In this document: in pieces, positions 61,485 to 64,000 of the stretch
How positions within the stretch are numbered: the stretch's first letter is position 1
How the letters are laid out: every line of letters begins with the position of its first letter
From: Lacticaseibacillus paracasei subsp. paracasei
GTDB taxonomy: Bacteria > Bacillota > Bacilli > Lactobacillales > Lactobacillaceae
Length of the DNA: 64,000 nucleotides
Reading direction: 5' to 3'
NCBI RefSeq assembly: GCF_000829035.1
Contig: NZ_AP012541.1
Location: 1,984,001-2,048,000, forward strand
Position numbers and translations under genes: made by a program
Notes under the pieces: model-generated
Told to the model about the DNA's origin: nothing
Databases searched by the model: none
What the model saw: only the letters and a program-made list of their open reading frames with translations

Positions 61485-62240
61485 TCAGCGTTTGTCAGTA
61501 ATGCCCATCAGCGAATAGTGAATGAAATAATACAAACTCTTGAAAAATCCTAAATGCTCATGCTGCCGATAGATTGTCCATGTCCACTGAGCAGCCTGAA
61601 GTTTATTGGAGCTTAATGAAGTCTGATGTTTCCGGTATTTAGCCAGAATCAGATCTGAAGCAAGATAGGCAACTATACCACTGCGCGCAATGGATAACCA
61701 GCAAGCGTAATCTTCATGGTTTATCTGTGGAAATGGATACTGTAAGGCAGTCTTTCGAGTCAGCATCACCGTTAACAGTCCAATACGATTACCCTTTAGC
61801 ATTTCTTGATAAGTTAACTGAGTTTGCGACACTTTTCGCTGACCAACCTGAGTACCATGATCATCAACAACATCATAATTGCAGTACGAGAAATCAGCCT
61901 GATGCTCCTGCATAAAGCTAATCTGAACCTCGAGCTTTTTTGGCAACCACATGTCGTCACTATCTAAAAAGGCGACATATTGTCCTTGAGCATGCGCAAC
62001 ACCAACATTGCGGGCATTGGCAACTCCTTGATTCGCTGAAAGTTGAACGAGCTTAATTCTGGCATCCTGGGTCATTAACTTCTGAACAACAGCCACCGTG
62101 TCATCAGTTGATTGGTCGTCAACCACCCAGATTTCAAAGTCCTGAAATGTTTGTTGTCGTACAGATTGAATCGTGGCCGGAAGATAAGCGGCAGCGTTAT
62201 ACGCTGGGACAATGACAGATACGCGCGGTGCACTTTTCAA
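61485..62240 (-). CDS. GT2-family glycosyltransferase
   Basis: The 251-aa GT-A enzyme has VSVIVPAYNAAAYLPATIQS, VVDDQSTDDT, ARNVGVAHAQGQYVAF-LDSDDMW (DxD), and the acceptor-side motif NHEDYACWLSIAR typical of polysaccharide GT2 enzymes. The start is TTG 62240 with AAGGAG about 10 nt upstream. It lies in a small unit with the GT32 gene and follows the epimerase by about 85 bp. Confidence 0.93.
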   Translation of the reverse strand: MKSAPRVSVIVPAYNAAAYLPATIQSVRQQTFQDFEIWVVDDQSTDDTVAVVQKLMTQDARIKLVQLSANQGVANARNVGVAHAQGQYVAFLDSDDMWLPKKLEVQISFMQEHQADFSYCNYDVVDDHGTQVGQRKVSQTQLTYQEMLKGNRIGLLTVMLTRKTALQYPFPQINHEDYACWLSIARSGIVAYLASDLILAKYRKHQTSLSSNKLQAAQWTWTIYRQHEHLGFFKSLYYFIHYSLMGITDKR

Positions 62241-62324
62241 AACGGGTTTTCTCCTTATTCAAAGCAAACAACGTCTGACACTAAAATTATCAGCCACCAT
62301 TGTACCATATGGCCAATCAATCTA

Positions 62325-63260
62325 TCACTGCAATGACGCCACATACTTCGCCAACCCCTCAGCCAGCGGCGTATGCGGCATAAACTCGAACTGATCCAGC
62401 TTGTCTACCTGAGCATACGAGTCACGGATATCGCCCAATCGGGGTTCTTGATAAGTCGCGTGCAGTGTTTTGCCAGTTAACTTTTCAAGCTCTTTAGCGA
62501 CCTGATTTAACGAGGTTTGCTGGCCATTTGCAACATTAAACACGTCGTCTCGGGCACTCGGTGTTTCGAGCAAACCGCGAATGGCCCGCACAACATCGCC
62601 TACATAGATAAAGTCACGTGTCTGCTCACCATCGCCGAAGAAGGTGAACGGCTTGTCGGCTTTTAACGCATCCATCATGATTGACAAAACGCCGCTGTAT
62701 GGTGATTTCGGGTTTTGCTTTGGACCGTATACGTTGAAGAAGCGGGTGCAGACAACTGGCATGTTGTACAGCCGCCCATAGTTAAGAACTTCCCGTTCAG
62801 TGGCAAATTTATCCACCGCATATTGTGTCAACGGTTTAACTGCCATGGTTTCCGCTTTAGGCAATGCTGGTGAATCGCCGTAAACGGCTGCAGAGCTCGA
62901 AAAATACAGCTTTTTAAACCTGATTTGATGCGTACGCAAAGTTTCCAACATGCTAAGATTGGCCTCTTGATTCACCAAATGCGTTGCATACGGGCGCTCA
63001 ACGGAATCTGCCACACTGGCAATTGCCGCCAGCAAAACGATGTAGTCAAATTTACCGTCAATCAGCAAACGGGACATGAAATCATGGTCCGTGATGCTGT
63101 GTTCATAAAAAGTCACCCGATCAGAGTCTGGAATATTTTCCCGCAGACCCATTGATAAATCGTCGACGATGGTCACGGTGTTCTTCGGGTCGGTTAATAG
63201 CAGTTCGGTTAAATTGGACCCAATAAAGCCGGCTCCGCCAGTCACTAAGTAGTTGCTCAA
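62325..63260 (-). CDS. NAD-dependent UDP-sugar epimerase (GalE-like)
   Basis: An extended short-chain dehydrogenase of 311 residues: TGGAGFIGSN (NAD loop), VDDLSMG, HLVNQEANLSMLE, SSSAAVYGD, the catalytic YAVDKFA (Tyr-x3-Lys) and RFFNVYGP. It most resembles UDP-glucose or UDP-GlcNAc 4-epimerases (GalE/WbpP), supplying Gal or GalNAc-type donors. Specificity cannot be read reliably. The start is TTG 63260, 8 nt after GGAGG; an ATG five codons up sits on that site. It is the first gene of this polysaccharide segment. Confidence 0.9.
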   Translation of the reverse strand: MSNYLVTGGAGFIGSNLTELLLTDPKNTVTIVDDLSMGLRENIPDSDRVTFYEHSITDHDFMSRLLIDGKFDYIVLLAAIASVADSVERPYATHLVNQEANLSMLETLRTHQIRFKKLYFSSSAAVYGDSPALPKAETMAVKPLTQYAVDKFATEREVLNYGRLYNMPVVCTRFFNVYGPKQNPKSPYSGVLSIMMDALKADKPFTFFGDGEQTRDFIYVGDVVRAIRGLLETPSARDDVFNVANGQQTSLNQVAKELEKLTGKTLHATYQEPRLGDIRDSYAQVDKLDQFEFMPHTPLAEGLAKYVASLQ

Positions 63261-63355
63261 AATAGTTTCCTCCATTATGGTGACTTCATTTTCTTCATTA
63301 TCGTATCACAGCTTCTGTCATGTCACTGCCACTTACTGAAAATGTTAGCAAAATG

Positions 63356-63389
63356 ATAAAAAGCGCCGCTGTCTAGCGCCGCTCCTTTA
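63356..63389 (-). terminator. Terminator of the amino-acid ABC permease operon
   Basis: On the minus strand GCGGCGCT pairs with AGCGGCGC (7 of 8 positions) across AGAC, followed by TTTTT. Confidence 0.65.
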
Positions 63390-63418
63390 CTATGATATTT
63401 TTCTAAGCTACATGGATC

Positions 63419-64000
63419 CTAATTCGACTGCACGAGCCGCCGATCCAACCAACGACTTGCCAGTGACAAGGCATAGTTGACCACGAAGTACATCACTGCC
63501 AGCGCCACAAACATCGGGATCATATAGTTGATATTCTGCCCATAAATAATTTGCGCGTGGTAGGTTGCTTCTGGCAAGAGAATGATGGTGGCCAGCGAGG
63601 TGTCCTTGACCAGCGAGATAAACTGGCTGACGATTGGCGGAATCATTTTCTTCAAGGCTTGTGGCATGATGATATAGCGCATGGCTTGATAGAACGTGAG
63701 TCCATTGCTGCGAGCGGCTTCCATCTGGCCACGCGGCACCGCGTTAATGCCAGAACGGACGATTTCGGCGAGCATGGCCGATTCGAAAATGCTCATGGCG
63801 ATAATCGCCGCAGCGACAACATTCAAGCGAATGCCAATGTCAGGTAAGGCAAAATAAGTGAAGAACAAAATCAGCAGTAATGGCAGATTTCGAATCAAAT
63901 CAATCACAAAACCTACAATTGCTGAAAAATATTTAATTTTCACGTAACGTGCTAGGCCAAGAATCACGCCCAGAATAAAGCTAAAGAATATCGAGACAAT
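63419..64000 (-). CDS. Polar amino-acid ABC permease (HisM/GlnP type), 5' end cut
   Basis: The frame is open to the right edge of the window, so at least 193 C-terminal residues are seen; the family usually has 210-220. Membrane helices (FVIDLIRNLPLLLILFFTYF, YMIPMFVALAVMYFVVNYAL) and the EAA loop EAARSNGLTFYQAMRYIIMP identify an inner-membrane subunit of a glutamine/polar amino-acid importer. Partner genes are outside the window. It is transcribed toward the polysaccharide locus and is closed by a hairpin. Confidence 0.9.
   Translation of the reverse strand: MVSIFFSFILGVILGLARYVKIKYFSAIVGFVIDLIRNLPLLLILFFTYFALPDIGIRLNVVAAAIIAMSIFESAMLAEIVRSGINAVPRGQMEAARSNGLTFYQAMRYIIMPQALKKMIPPIVSQFISLVKDTSLATIILLPEATYHAQIIYGQNINYMIPMFVALAVMYFVVNYALSLASRWLDRRLVQSN

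Noticed and set aside
1..64000. CRISPR array, tRNA or rRNA genes
   Set aside because: No spaced repeat arrays, cloverleaf patterns or rRNA signatures were seen on either strand by eye.

Overview
The window looks like chromosomal DNA of a low- to mid-GC Firmicute of the lactobacilli, most likely the Lacticaseibacillus casei/paracasei/rhamnosus group. This rests on the gene content (PepI, PepD, MntH beside an orphan ferrochelatase, NodB-type deacetylase, HelD, a wzd/wze exopolysaccharide locus), AGGAGG ribosome sites with frequent GTG/TTG starts, and IS30 and IS21 copies. It is recognised from protein likeness, not from a database search.

Region 1 (1 to about 9,400) is the early half of a temperate prophage that runs off the left edge. 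From the right it holds a tyrosine integrase next to the 3' end of guaA, two lysogeny-module membrane genes (one with an Mrr-like nuclease domain), a CI-type LexA-like repressor, a divergent Cro-like repressor, a leftward early operon with a Cas4/RecB-like exonuclease and RecT, and a DnaD-type replisome organiser whose gene contains 12-bp iterons (putative phage origin). A two-gene cassette on the opposite strand (a 42-aa repeat peptide and a DUF2513 protein, with its own promoter) interrupts the leftward operon and looks like a moron.

Region 2 (9.4 to 32.2 kb) is core chromosome: guaA, coaA, two small membrane proteins, pepD, a thioesterase with a HelD helicase, a CPA2 antiporter with a premature stop, pepI, mntH overlapping hemH, a histidine phosphatase, a FtsX-type ABC transporter, an APC amino-acid permease, a diacylglycerol-kinase-like enzyme and hflX. 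A 158-bp multi-hairpin element lies at 17,694-17,851.

Region 3 (32.2 to 63.3 kb) is a large cell-surface polysaccharide locus. It holds a NodB deacetylase, an LTA-synthase-like transferase with an extra N-terminal domain, an EpsG/Wzy-like polymerase, wze (apparently frameshifted), wzd, a Wzx flippase, five glycosyltransferases, three large multi-pass GT-C-like proteins, a GH25 lysozyme with four wall-binding repeats, an acyltransferase, a GtrB/CsbB-like polyprenyl-phosphate glycosyltransferase, WecB, a lipoprotein, the priming sugar-phosphate transferase and a nucleotide-sugar epimerase. IS30 and IS21 copies break it into segments. A plausible division of labour is: the primer transferase loads the lipid carrier, the GT2/GT4/GT32 enzymes extend the repeat unit, Wzx flips it, EpsG/Wzy polymerises it under Wzd/Wze control, and GtrB plus GT-C proteins add side sugars outside the membrane.

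Region 4 (63.4 kb to the end) is the 3' part of a polar amino-acid ABC permease gene. No rRNA, tRNA or CRISPR array was seen.
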